A stretch of 64,000 nt of DNA from Bacillota bacterium (GTDB taxonomy: Bacteria > Bacillota > Clostridia > Acetivibrionales > JAEXSP01): assembly GCA_023453795.1 (NCBI GenBank), contig JAEXSP010000040.1:152355-216354 (forward strand). Reading direction: 5' to 3'. A program made the position numbers and the translations under genes. Below are positions 15,791 through 24,912 of this stretch, piece by piece. The notes under the pieces are model-generated. The model had not been told where the DNA came from, made no database searches, and saw only the letters and a list, made by a program, of their open reading frames with translations. Numbering within the stretch: the first letter of the stretch is position 1; every line of letters begins with the position of its first letter.

Positions 15791-18757
15791 CTACTCCTCT
15801 ACAGGGAATTTATCAATCATTTTAAGCAGATATTGCTTTATGAGTGCAAAGTCAAGAGCATCTATTCCGCCGCTGCCGTCAACATCTGCTGCTTTTAAAC
15901 CGTCGGGGGAAGGAAACTCTCTAATAGCTCCAAGCATATATTGCTTCATCAGTGCAAAATCGAGAGCATCTACACCACCGTAGCCATCAAGGTCGCCGTA
16001 TTTAATCGTTGGTATAGCTGTGATGCTTGAAACAACTGCCACGGCGTCCACAACCAGCGTTCCGCTTAACACCTTCAACCGAACGGTATGCTCGCCATAA
16101 TCAAGCCCGTGAAGAGTGAAGGTTTGATAAAATTCTCCGGATGCCATTGTAGCGGCTGAAGCATTAACGACCTTTCCGTCCACAGTTACCTCCAGCTTCG
16201 CTGAACCATCGTTAAGACCCAGAATATCCAATCCGGTGCCCCTGAAGGTGTACTGAAGCGCTGCGCCGGCGCCTTTGCTGGTGGAAAGGGAACGTTGGTA
16301 GTTGTACATGCCTTTTCCGTTTTCATGTGCCCAGGAGCCGCTGTAAACAAGCTTGGCAGCCGGTACTGCGGCTAGATCATTCATTTCCATGTTGTCAATT
16401 AACTCGGAATAGTACGGGACATAACCATCAACCGTTTCAACCTTCAGGTTGTCAAAGCGGGTATAATAATAACCGCTGGCAAGATCGACACGGCCGGACA
16501 ACCTGGGCTTTGAATCGGTATAGTTTGCAAGCACCACGCCGTCCAGATAGGCAGTCACTTTATTATCCACGACCTGAAGGGCAATGTTGTGCCATGCATT
16601 ATAAGCCGTATTAAACCCATTGATTTTTGCTCCGCCGGAACCACTCACAACATTTCCGCTTGCTACGGATGTACCGTCAACCCAAAAAGACCAGCCGCCG
16701 TCAAACCAGAATTTCAGGAAATACGGCGTACCGTTCATATAGTGCGAGTTGCCGCCGCCCTGCTGACGGGCTCCTATAGCAGCATAGTTATTGCCGCCCT
16801 GAGTACTGTTGTTTTCGAAAGAAACATCAACACTGGCCTTGTAGTTCATCCACCTGTTATCTCCTATGCCTGTGATAGGATTACCGTTATTCCATGTGCC
16901 TCCAAGCCCCATAACAGATTGATCCAGCTGCTGGCGCAGCACATAGTTGGTGGAACCGTCGGGAAGATAGGCTTCAAACGCACCGTTACGATCGCTGGTG
17001 TAACGGGGAATTGTGCTTTTGGAACCTCCCCGTGAGGCTATGTAGCTTTCGGTTCCCGAGATTTGGCCGCCTGTAGCAATCACAGGTACGGTTTTGCCGG
17101 AGTAGTCGAAATTATCAGCGTACAGAATTTTGTCCGTAGTATTCTGAACCGAACCGGTCGAATCTGTGTCCAACACGGGACGCACACCCTCTACCGGCAA
17201 TGGGGCAGAGTATTCCGTTGATCCGCGATTTACCAATGTTGTAACAGTCATGACCGAATATGGTTTGACGGTTATGTTGTAAACGCCGCTGCCGTCAGCT
17301 GAAACGTTGCCGAGGTATTGCATGTAGTTGCTGTTGAAGGCTTTTCCGGTGTCTGCTGCACGGGTTTCCCACATTTCAAGGGACGGCTTGCCGCTAAAGC
17401 CCATATTTGTGGTGGTTATATGATATGTTTGGGTATATTCGCTGTCGTTCATAAAAATTGTTGAGAAGTTTTTCTTGTCCGGAGCTGCGAGGGTCATGTA
17501 GCTGGGTGTGCCGTTGCGTCCGCTAACGGGGTTTGTACCCGTTGCACCGGTGTAGCTGGCTTGAGGCACAGCCCTCCAGATTCCTGCTGTATTGGTTTGG
17601 TTTTCCCAGCCGGTCTTCGCAAACCAACTGAAATGGCGCAGAACTACAAGCCCCCCATCATAGTGAATCCAGCCCGACCATGGATCACGTGCGCTGACCA
17701 ATTCCTTAAAGGAATATTGTCCGCCTTCGTAGAAGGAACCGATGGCCGGCTGGTAGATAAAATGCGTCCGGCGTGAATTGACAAAGCCCTTGATGATCGT
17801 GTTGCCCATCTCGAGCGGACTGTTGGTACCGCCTATACCTGTGCCTGCTACTGAGGGATCCTTCATATTGTTGTTGGGACGGAAGGAGGTATTGCTGAAA
17901 GTGGCCTGTGCTTCACTGTTCCAAACCTCCTTGTCGAATTGTTCGGCAAGCTGCTTGAAATTGCCCGCATTGTTGTCATCGGTGTTATAATGGTATCCTG
18001 CAACCGACACTGCATTCCGCAGATCGGAATCGCTCACCATGCTGCCTCCGAAAGAGCCTAATCCGGCTTCATCGGAGATTACAACCTTTATACTGTTGTA
18101 AAGTGCTTTCTCGGTTGAATCGTTAAAGCCTGTGCTATCTGTTTTGACCCTGTTTGCAAAAGTTTTAGTCCATGTCAAGTCCGGTGTTTGTTCGTTTACT
18201 CCCGGGTTGACATAATCCACCATAAAACCGTATTGGCGATATGCGGTCAGAATGGTGTTTTTAAACCAGGTATAAACCTTATCATTAGTGCTTGCCCACC
18301 CTGGGGCATTCCAACGCAGTATGCTCACCTTCAGATCGGGGTTGATCTTCTTCGCATCGGCAGCAAGCTGGAAACCGGGGTGGCGCTTGACATTGGCCGC
18401 TTCACTTTCCAATCGCATAGTAGCCGGATCGGGACCGGTGGAGTTGTTGCGGTCGTTTCCCATCTCGATTTTCACTTGTGTCATTATAGGGTGTGCACCC
18501 CCAAACAAGATCTGCAGCAATTCCGCATATTTCTCGGGATGCTCGGCCTTATAATCCATCAACAGAGCACTGGAGCTGTTGCCGCTCAATACGCCGAAGC
18601 CCTTGAATGTGAGGCCGTTGACATTGCCGGCTTTTATATTGTTTCCGTCCAGCAGAATACTGGTATCTGCAGCTATAACCGTATTTAGCGGTGTGATTGA
18701 GAAAAGAGTTGCAGCCATAGTTACAAGTAGAATAACTACTAAAGCCCTTTTGTTCAT
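15791..18757 (-). CDS. Secreted GH59 galactosidase-like enzyme with dockerin
   Basis: A 988-residue protein related to galactocerebrosidase. A signal peptide (about 1-30) is followed by a TIM barrel (ILLDGNNIKAGNVNGLTFKG, then GFGVLSGN). The acid/base Glu is in NPGVNEQTPD and the nucleophile in VWNSEAQATF. A beta-sandwich and then a lectin-like domain (about 545-780, FDYSGKTVPVIATGG to RFDNLKVE) match the GALC architecture. A further beta domain (about 790-915) has no name that I can give. A dockerin ends the protein (GDLDGYGGVDALDFALMK and ADVDGSGGIDALDFALIK). Bacterial GH59 enzymes probably act on plant beta-galactosides rather than sphingolipids. There is no CBM6, unlike its three neighbours. 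Confidence 0.9.
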   Translation of the reverse strand: MNKRALVVILLVTMAATLFSITPLNTVIAADTSILLDGNNIKAGNVNGLTFKGFGVLSGNSSSALLMDYKAEHPEKYAELLQILFGGAHPIMTQVKIEMGNDRNNSTGPDPATMRLESEAANVKRHPGFQLAADAKKINPDLKVSILRWNAPGWASTNDKVYTWFKNTILTAYRQYGFMVDYVNPGVNEQTPDLTWTKTFANRVKTDSTGFNDSTEKALYNSIKVVISDEAGLGSFGGSMVSDSDLRNAVSVAGYHYNTDDNNAGNFKQLAEQFDKEVWNSEAQATFSNTSFRPNNNMKDPSVAGTGIGGTNSPLEMGNTIIKGFVNSRRTHFIYQPAIGSFYEGGQYSFKELVSARDPWSGWIHYDGGLVVLRHFSWFAKTGWENQTNTAGIWRAVPQASYTGATGTNPVSGRNGTPSYMTLAAPDKKNFSTIFMNDSEYTQTYHITTTNMGFSGKPSLEMWETRAADTGKAFNSNYMQYLGNVSADGSGVYNITVKPYSVMTVTTLVNRGSTEYSAPLPVEGVRPVLDTDSTGSVQNTTDKILYADNFDYSGKTVPVIATGGQISGTESYIASRGGSKSTIPRYTSDRNGAFEAYLPDGSTNYVLRQQLDQSVMGLGGTWNNGNPITGIGDNRWMNYKASVDVSFENNSTQGGNNYAAIGARQQGGGNSHYMNGTPYFLKFWFDGGWSFWVDGTSVASGNVVSGSGGAKINGFNTAYNAWHNIALQVVDNKVTAYLDGVVLANYTDSKPRLSGRVDLASGYYYTRFDNLKVETVDGYVPYYSELIDNMEMNDLAAVPAAKLVYSGSWAHENGKGMYNYQRSLSTSKGAGAALQYTFRGTGLDILGLNDGSAKLEVTVDGKVVNASAATMASGEFYQTFTLHGLDYGEHTVRLKVLSGTLVVDAVAVVSSITAIPTIKYGDLDGYGGVDALDFALMKQYMLGAIREFPSPDGLKAADVDGSGGIDALDFALIKQYLLKMIDKFPVEE

Positions 18758-18793
18758 TTTGAACCTCCCTTCTTATTTTTGGAGTAAATTATT

Positions 18794-21349
18794 TCACCCT
18801 GCGGGAAATTTATCTATCATTTTTAGCAGATATTGTTTTATAAGTGCAAAATCAAGAGCATCAATTCCGCCGCTGCCGTCAACATCTGCTGCTTTCAAAC
18901 CGTCAGGGGAAGGAAACTCCTTAATAGCTCCAAGCATATATTGCTTCATCAGTGCAAAATCAAGAGCATCTACACGGCCGCTGCCATCAAGATCCCCGAA
19001 AATAACCGGGTGCGCTTCGGCAAATTTGAACCAGTTGATATTGAAGAGGTATCCGCTTCCCCCTGTAAACTTAAGGTATAAGTCATGTTTGCCGGTTACT
19101 CCGCTTACACTGCATTTTACATCCGTCCAAGTCTGCCAGCCTCCCGTTCCTGCAACGGGACAAGTCCCTATTAAAGTGCCTGTGGGACTATCAAGCCTGA
19201 TTTCAATGCTGCCTCCACTGACGGCGCTTGCTACTCTGGCCTGAAAGCTTGCTGCACCGTTGTCGAAACCTACATTGCTGTATACAGCATAATCCCCGTT
19301 CTCAATAAATCCTACATCCAGCCCGCCTTCGTTGCAGGTTTCGGTTTGGATTCCCGACTGGCTGTTGTAACCCTCCGCCTCAATTCTGGAATAGGGTGAT
19401 CTTGAACCTGTAAATGAACCCTTTAGTGCAAAGTAAATGCCGTAGCGGCCGGTATATTTTTGATAATAGGGAGTGAATACCAAACTTCCGGCATCGGTCT
19501 CTTTTAAAGTAAACTCCAATTTCCCCGATGTCTGAACCAAGTATTTGTTGAAATTGCCGAGCCAGTCATCTAAGCTTGCGCTTGTGGAAGAATTAATATT
19601 GATTGTATCCTTTACGGTGACAGTTTTAGTTGCTGTTGTTACGTTCCATCCGACAGAAGATGTTGTCATGCTTTCATTTCCTAATCCGGCACATAAAACA
19701 ACCGGGCCATAAGTGAAAGCGACTTCACTCGGATTGTCGGTACACCTTGAAACCTGTACCTCGGCAGGAATGGTCAGTTCAATCTTGTCTCCGGCAGCCC
19801 AGACTCTGCTTACATCCAGATAGCCGTTCACAGCTGACGTATTATACATAGAATCATTAACCTTAACTGTTACTCTTTGGCCCGAAGCTACCCAATACGG
19901 TGACCTGAATTTAATTTTTACTGCGGAAGAAGGTGCACTGTTAATAGTGAAGGTTACTGTTTTGGATAAAGGGATATTGGCCTGCTGAGTCAAAGAAAGG
20001 CCCTTGTCGCTCCAGTTTAAGGTCGAGCTGACGTACATGTTTACATACAGGTCTGTTCCGTTATTAAAATATATGCTGTCATTGAGCTTGGTGAAGTTCT
20101 CCATGCCCGTTCCGGTACAGCACCAGAAATTATTGAATTGGTTGCTGAATACTTTGAAGTATCCTGTCCCCATCGGTTTGAAATATGTAGTCATTCCGGT
20201 TTCCGGATTTTGAGAGGCCCAAATCTCGTTAATAAAGGTCCTTTCGTAGAAGTCGGCATATTTTACATCACCTGTTATTTTGAACAAGTTCCGGGTGAGC
20301 TTGAGCATATTATACGAATTGCAGGTTTCATTATTGACATTATCACGGTATTTATCAAGTATGCCTGCTTCTCTGAAGTGTTCAGATTGACTGTTGCCTC
20401 CTGTTACATAAGTATGGTCTCTTGTAACAAAAGTCCAAAATTGTTGCGCTGCAGTAAGGTAAGAACCTTCTGCCGAACCTAATATAAGGTAACGGTTCGC
20501 AGCTCCAACGAATTTTGGTATGGTTGTATTGGCATGTTTGCCCGGAAGCACATTATTTCCTGCAGCAATGCTGTTAAATAGTGAAGTCTCGTCAAATTTA
20601 TGTGCTGCAGCCAAATGCTTGCTGTTGCCTGTAAGCTTGTATAATTCATAAAGGCAGTCATTCATTCCGCCATATTCAACGCCCAGTACCTTTGCCTGTG
20701 TAGCTGAATCCCAGGCGTTAACACGGTTATATATCCAATTTCCCAAATTGCTGGCTACGGTTAATGCTGTCGGATTACCCTCCAACTCATATATTGAAAT
20801 AATGCCTGACAAAATTTTATGCATTGTGTACCACGGCGCCCAAGTGGAACCTGTAGCTTTCCCTTCAACAATGTCAAATTGAGTCGGCTTTTCTGCGAAT
20901 AAATAACCGTCGCCTCTTTTGTTCTGAATCTCTTGCAATTGGGAGATGATATTATCTATTCGACTTTTGATATCTGCATTCAGAGCCGTGTCGGATTTGG
21001 TGTTTTTGTATGCCTGAGCAAGAGCCGACATATAATGCCCCAACGTATGTCCTGCAAGCTGGGTATTTTCCCAACCGCTATATTTGCTATAGCTTGTTGA
21101 TAAGCCTGCCATTTGTCTGAAACCGACCAACAGGCGATTGAGATCAATCGATTGCAGATAGGCGATCTCTTTGTTAAAAGAATTTACCAGATAGGAATCT
21201 GTAACACGTACCTGTTCCATGTCAAAGGAATGTATCTGCTCCGTACTTTCTGCAGACACTAATGAAGACATTGAGAAAATCATCACAAACGGCAGCGCAA
21301 AGATACACGCTCTTATTATGTTTATTGGCCTTTTGGTTATCTTTTTCAT
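18794..21349 (-). CDS. Secreted GH127/GH146-type beta-L-arabinofuranosidase with CBM6 and dockerin
   Basis: An 851-residue protein, first gene of the dockerin operon. A signal peptide (to about residue 32) precedes an alpha/alpha-barrel of the former DUF1680 class (GWENTQLAGHTLGHYMSALA, GDGYLF, WAPWYTMHKIL). The Zn/Cys site of the family is recognisable: Glu and Cys in NNETCNSYNMLKL and the Cys pair in FWCCTGTGMENF. In the characterised GH127 enzyme one of these Cys is the nucleophile. CBM6 (about 660-785, RIEAEGYNSQSG) and a dockerin follow. Substrates in the family include arabinofuranosyl caps of hydroxyproline-rich glycoproteins and rhamnogalacturonan-II; GH127 versus GH146 cannot be decided by eye. 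Confidence 0.9.
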   Translation of the reverse strand: MKKITKRPINIIRACIFALPFVMIFSMSSLVSAESTEQIHSFDMEQVRVTDSYLVNSFNKEIAYLQSIDLNRLLVGFRQMAGLSTSYSKYSGWENTQLAGHTLGHYMSALAQAYKNTKSDTALNADIKSRIDNIISQLQEIQNKRGDGYLFAEKPTQFDIVEGKATGSTWAPWYTMHKILSGIISIYELEGNPTALTVASNLGNWIYNRVNAWDSATQAKVLGVEYGGMNDCLYELYKLTGNSKHLAAAHKFDETSLFNSIAAGNNVLPGKHANTTIPKFVGAANRYLILGSAEGSYLTAAQQFWTFVTRDHTYVTGGNSQSEHFREAGILDKYRDNVNNETCNSYNMLKLTRNLFKITGDVKYADFYERTFINEIWASQNPETGMTTYFKPMGTGYFKVFSNQFNNFWCCTGTGMENFTKLNDSIYFNNGTDLYVNMYVSSTLNWSDKGLSLTQQANIPLSKTVTFTINSAPSSAVKIKFRSPYWVASGQRVTVKVNDSMYNTSAVNGYLDVSRVWAAGDKIELTIPAEVQVSRCTDNPSEVAFTYGPVVLCAGLGNESMTTSSVGWNVTTATKTVTVKDTININSSTSASLDDWLGNFNKYLVQTSGKLEFTLKETDAGSLVFTPYYQKYTGRYGIYFALKGSFTGSRSPYSRIEAEGYNSQSGIQTETCNEGGLDVGFIENGDYAVYSNVGFDNGAASFQARVASAVSGGSIEIRLDSPTGTLIGTCPVAGTGGWQTWTDVKCSVSGVTGKHDLYLKFTGGSGYLFNINWFKFAEAHPVIFGDLDGSGRVDALDFALMKQYMLGAIKEFPSPDGLKAADVDGSGGIDALDFALIKQYLLKMIDKFPAG

Positions 21350-21595
21350 AAAATCCCCCCACTTTAATTTAATAAGACATTCTTTTGTCTAATCCCTGAA
21401 AGATGTATAATTTCAAAGTATTAAGATGAACATCCTACTATTGCCGGAACCTCCTTGTTGAGTTATAAACCTCCTTCCTTCCCATAATTAACGATAATCG
21501 GCTCATCTGCTGTATGATTTGTCAGCAAACCTCCAAAGATTAAACAAATAATTGTGTAAGCCCAATCGTTATGCAATACCCGGCCCAATATGCAG

Positions 21596-21628
21596 AAATA
21601 GCCCAGTATTGTTATAACCGGGCTATTT
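21596..21628 (-). promoter_or_regulatory. Hairpin in the dockerin operon leader
   Basis: Nine-base perfect stem (AAATAGCCC with GGGCTATTT) around a 15-base loop, about 250 bases before the GH127/146 start. It has no T-run on the minus strand, so it is a leader structure rather than an obvious terminator. Confidence 0.45.
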
Positions 21629-21849
21629 TCAGCTTCATCTATATCTTTTTGTATTTTATTCAGGTCGGCGTTTATCAGCTTTGCAGCATCCGACCTTCTC
21701 TTGCCGATATAATTAGAATATCTTTTGGTTGCATTGCACCGGTGAACATGGCTGAATGTCTTTACCAATATCCATCCATTGTGAATTCAATTGTATATAT
21801 TATTTAACCTGCCTAAACCGGGATTGGCTTATTAAAATGTATTTATGCC

Positions 21850-21881
21850 TTCAACTTGTACCCACGTGCATACAACTTGAA
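21850..21881. promoter_or_regulatory. Candidate binding site for the adjacent AraC-type response regulator
   Basis: CAACTTG occurs at 21852-21858 and again at 21873-21879, exactly 21 bases (two helical turns) apart, in the same orientation. The outer bases also make an imperfect inverted repeat (TTCAA-N-TTGTA and TACAA-N-TTGAA). Two same-face half-sites are how AraC-type activators bind. It lies upstream of the dockerin operon and close to the regulator's own gene pair. Confidence 0.45.
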
Positions 21882-22044
21882 ATTCGGTAAACATAGCAGG
21901 CCAACTTAACAAATATTTAATCCTAAGAAGATATGCCATATCCTGCAAGCATACAGTTAAAAAGGCCTGCCGTCAGGTTAAATTCAAAACCCTTTTCATT
22001 TTTCGACTCCGTTATTGTTATTTTACATATAATAAGAGCAAAAT

Positions 22045-22073
22045 TTGACATATTAACTTTATACTTGTACAAT
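22045..22073 (+). promoter_or_regulatory. Sigma-A-type promoter of the two-component system
   Basis: TTGACA at 22045-22050 and TACAAT at 22068-22073 with 17-base spacing. It predicts an untranslated leader of about 120 bases. Confidence 0.75.
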
Positions 22074-22201
22074 TTATAGTATATAACAGGCTCTTGAAAA
22101 CGAACATACATAAATATGACTGGTTATTTATACTATTTTAACCGAGGCTTTTATCTGTAACCTGAATTGCTCCCAAAGCATCTGAGATTTCGGAGGAACC
22201 T

Positions 22202-24085
22202 ATGGGTAAAAGAACTAAGACAGTTCAATCGAACCTTTTTTGGGCATATTCGCTGGTTATAATAATTGTCCTTGCGGTGTTTGTTTCATTCTTCTATTTG
22301 TGGGTGTCCAATTTGTTAAAGGACAGAGCCTTTGAGTCTATTGACAACCTTTCGGGTTCGGTCTCGGATAAGCTGGATATTGAAATACAGAAGCTGGATT
22401 ATGTCTCCATGAACGCCCTGTATTCAAACGCCGTTAGGGAGCGGTTCATGGCCTATATCAGCAAATCAGGCAAAACTGACAATACACCTTATGTCCGGAA
22501 TCAGTATAATGCTGATTACAATCAAAATTCAAAGGAACTAATTGACGTACTATTTGCCATTATCGGCCCCAATAAGCCTGTACAGCAGATAAATCTCTAT
22601 GGCTTAAACGGTAAAGTATTCGGAACAGGTATTGATAATAGGCAGCAAGACATATCAGTGAAGGAAAAACCCTGGTTTGGAAAGGTTAAGAAAAGAAGAG
22701 GGAAAAAATATATTTCTGTTCCTATGAAAGATGAAGAATTATCAAAGCTCATAAAACAGAAGGGGAGTCCATATTTTTTTTCGCTGTGCCGCTTGTTTTA
22801 TGACAATTGCAATACTCCCAAGGGCATTATAGAAGTAAAACAGTATTATACTACGGTATTTAGAGGTATTGACGGGCTTATGCATAAAAGCACTGATCAA
22901 GCACACATATATGTGTATAATGACAGAGGCTCCTTGATTTATCCATATAATGAAAACATCTCCCAAAAAGATTCCTACTATTTCAACTTAAGAAATTCCA
23001 ACGCGGACAGGACATTTTCGAAGACTGCTTATAATCCATACAGTAATGAGAAAGAGCTGCTTAATTTTAAGTATTCCGGGTACACAGGCTGGACAACAGT
23101 CGTTGCAATCTCGGAAAGCAAGCTTTTTTCTCCTGTCTTTGCTTTTACCAGGATTTTAGTGCTGGTTACAGTTATAATTATTTTTCTTGCTATGGTATTC
23201 TCATTTTTCACTGCCAAGAAGATTACAGTTCCCATTTCCAGACTCAACAGGGCAATTAAGGCCCTCGATCTGGAAGCGCCTGTTGCATCAGCACCGACTG
23301 AGCTTGCCAGTGATTTGAATGAACTGGAAAGCTTAAACCAGGCCTTTCACAAGATGAATATAAAGTTGAAGAATTCCCATGCTGAGCTCATGTTTTCCCA
23401 ACAGCACGAAATGCAGGCGAGAATGCTTGCACTGCAGTCTCAGATGAATCCTCATTTTTTGCACAATACACTGTCTACAATCAGTGTTATGGCGGAAGAA
23501 TCCATGAATGAACAAATTGTAGACATGTGCAGCAATACTTCAGATATGCTGCGTTATATATCCTCCAACCAATCGTCTCTTGTTGAGTTGAGAAATGAAT
23601 TGGAATATACGGAGAAATATCTCTCGTGTATGAAATTCCGTTATGGCAGTAAATTATCTTATTCCATTGAAATCGGGGAGAAAATGCAAGATATAAAAAT
23701 ACCCAAGCTGGTAATACAGCCTCTGGTTGAAAATGCATTAAAATACGGAACCAATCGGGAACCGCCCTGGAACATCAGAATATTCGGACACAAAGCAAAC
23801 ACATACTGGCAGGTCAGTGTACAGGATAACGGAACAGGCTTTGATACTGAAAAGTTGAATATTATCAGAAACAAAATCGAAGAAATCAATAAGAACGGTC
23901 TGCTTCCAAGTCTCGGGCTGGAAGGCATGGGACTGCTGAATATTTATATGAGATTGAAATTAATCTATAAAAACCAAATGATATTTGAAATAGGGGATTT
24001 TATTACCGGAGGCGCAATAATAACTATTGGGGGAAGTACCCAGACGATCTTTCGGGAGAGTGATTTTTTATGGACTACAAAGTAA
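22202..24085 (+). CDS. Membrane sensor histidine kinase, YesM type
   Basis: A 627-residue LytS/YesM-family kinase. The first transmembrane helix (about 14-36) and second (about 310-332) flank an extracellular double-Cache-like sensor domain. HAMP follows (TAKKITVPISRLNRAIKAL). The phosphoacceptor His is in QSQMNPHFLHNTLSTIS (His_kinase type PF06580). The ATPase domain shows the N box LVIQPLVENALKYG and the G box VQDNGTGFD. It overlaps the response regulator gene by 16 bases. Kinases of this type in cellulolytic clostridia sense sugars released from plant cell wall, and the neighbouring divergent dockerin operon is the natural target. Confidence 0.93.
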   Translation: MGKRTKTVQSNLFWAYSLVIIIVLAVFVSFFYLWVSNLLKDRAFESIDNLSGSVSDKLDIEIQKLDYVSMNALYSNAVRERFMAYISKSGKTDNTPYVRNQYNADYNQNSKELIDVLFAIIGPNKPVQQINLYGLNGKVFGTGIDNRQQDISVKEKPWFGKVKKRRGKKYISVPMKDEELSKLIKQKGSPYFFSLCRLFYDNCNTPKGIIEVKQYYTTVFRGIDGLMHKSTDQAHIYVYNDRGSLIYPYNENISQKDSYYFNLRNSNADRTFSKTAYNPYSNEKELLNFKYSGYTGWTTVVAISESKLFSPVFAFTRILVLVTVIIIFLAMVFSFFTAKKITVPISRLNRAIKALDLEAPVASAPTELASDLNELESLNQAFHKMNIKLKNSHAELMFSQQHEMQARMLALQSQMNPHFLHNTLSTISVMAEESMNEQIVDMCSNTSDMLRYISSNQSSLVELRNELEYTEKYLSCMKFRYGSKLSYSIEIGEKMQDIKIPKLVIQPLVENALKYGTNREPPWNIRIFGHKANTYWQVSVQDNGTGFDTEKLNIIRNKIEEINKNGLLPSLGLEGMGLLNIYMRLKLIYKNQMIFEIGDFITGGAIITIGGSTQTIFRESDFLWTTK

Positions 24086-24837
24086 TATACAGAGTTGTTG
24101 TTGCAGAAGATGAACCCTTAATTCTCAAAAGTGTAGTAAAAAAAATTACAAATATGAATATAGGCTTTAAGGTTGTAGGGGCTGCGGAGGACGGGAAAAG
24201 CGCTTTGATGCTGATAGAAAGCCATACTCCCGATATTTTGATTACTGATATACGTATGCCTGTCATGGATGGACTTGAGCTCTTAAAAGTATCTTCATCA
24301 AGATATCCCAGCATAAAAAAAATCATAATAAGCGGTTATGATGATTTTAAGTATGCTCAGCAGGCTCTGAAATACGGGGTTGCCGATTATCTGCTTAAGC
24401 CCTTGAAAACAAATGAACTGTTTGAGGCCTTCAGCAAAATCCGTATTACTCTTGATGCCCAAAGGAATGCCTTTAAGGAGAAAATAATTAACCTGAAGGA
24501 TAATCGCTCCACTTCTCCTGAAGAAATCGCACACATGGTTGAACTCTATATAAAGGAAAACTATACCCAGGATATCAATTTTGATTTAATCTCACAAAAT
24601 TTTAACTTCAATTCTTCATATTTAAGCAAGATATTTACAAAGCACATAGGCGAGAACCCTTCCAAATACCTGATATCGTTGAGGATAAACAAAGCCAGGT
24701 ATCTTCTCGTAAATAACAGGGAGCTTTCCATAAAGGATATCGGTGAATTGGTAGGTTACCCCAACCAATTCTATTTCAGCCGGTTATTCAAAAGTGTTGT
24801 AGGAATAAGTCCGGCAAGCTACAGGGATGAAAATTGA
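24070..24837 (+). CDS. Response regulator with AraC-type DNA-binding domain, YesN type
   Basis: A 255-residue regulator. The receiver domain (about 7-125) has the acidic pair in VVAEDEPLIL, the phospho-acceptor Asp in DILITDIRMPVMDG (about 60) and the switch Lys in YLLKPLKT. The C-terminal domain (about 150-255) has two helix-turn-helices, with FNFNSSYLSKIFTKHIG in the first and KDIGELVGYPNQFYFSRLFK in the second. The gene start lies inside the kinase gene with GGGAGAG upstream. The predicted target is the 21-base-spaced repeat at 21850-21881 before the dockerin operon. Confidence 0.93.
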   Translation: MDYKVIYRVVVAEDEPLILKSVVKKITNMNIGFKVVGAAEDGKSALMLIESHTPDILITDIRMPVMDGLELLKVSSSRYPSIKKIIISGYDDFKYAQQALKYGVADYLLKPLKTNELFEAFSKIRITLDAQRNAFKEKIINLKDNRSTSPEEIAHMVELYIKENYTQDINFDLISQNFNFNSSYLSKIFTKHIGENPSKYLISLRINKARYLLVNNRELSIKDIGELVGYPNQFYFSRLFKSVVGISPASYRDEN

Positions 24838-24877
24838 TGCAAAATAACACAACTCTTCCACTCAAATAAAATAACTA

Positions 24878-24911
24878 TTGACATTGTTTTACTGTTCGAT
24901 TACTATAGAAC
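24878..24911 (+). promoter_or_regulatory. Promoter and probable operator of the ArsR-type gene; leaderless arrangement
   Basis: TTGACA (24878-24883) and TACTAT (24901-24906) are 17 bases apart, which puts the transcription start at or next to the ATG at 24913. No ribosome site precedes that ATG. The -10 region also forms TGTTCGATTACTATAGAAC (24893-24911), which recurs with 16 of 19 identities before gshA at 25291-25309. Confidence 0.6.
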
Positions 24912-24912
24912 T

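Larger units (their letters stand above)
21350..22201. other. 852-base divergent regulatory region between dockerin operon and two-component system
   Basis: Holds the promoter of the sensor kinase (22045-22073), a pair of 21-base-spaced CAACTTG repeats (21850-21881), and a long (about 400-base) leader for the dockerin operon with a strong hairpin at 21596-21628. A 101-codon minus-strand frame (21463-21768, TTG start, one hydrophobic segment) is present, but it lacks a convincing ribosome site and I do not call it a gene. No clear -35/-10 pair could be fixed for the dockerin operon. Confidence 0.6.

Noticed and set aside
21463..21768. 101-codon minus-strand frame with a hydrophobic segment in the dockerin leader
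   Set aside because: TTG start without a convincing ribosome site, overlaps the leader hairpin, and no recognisable family. Kept only as part of the regulatory region.
22202..24837. Citrate- or nitrogen-type two-component system
   Set aside because: The kinase has the YesM-type His motif (NPHFLHN) and the regulator an AraC-type output domain, which fit carbohydrate control.
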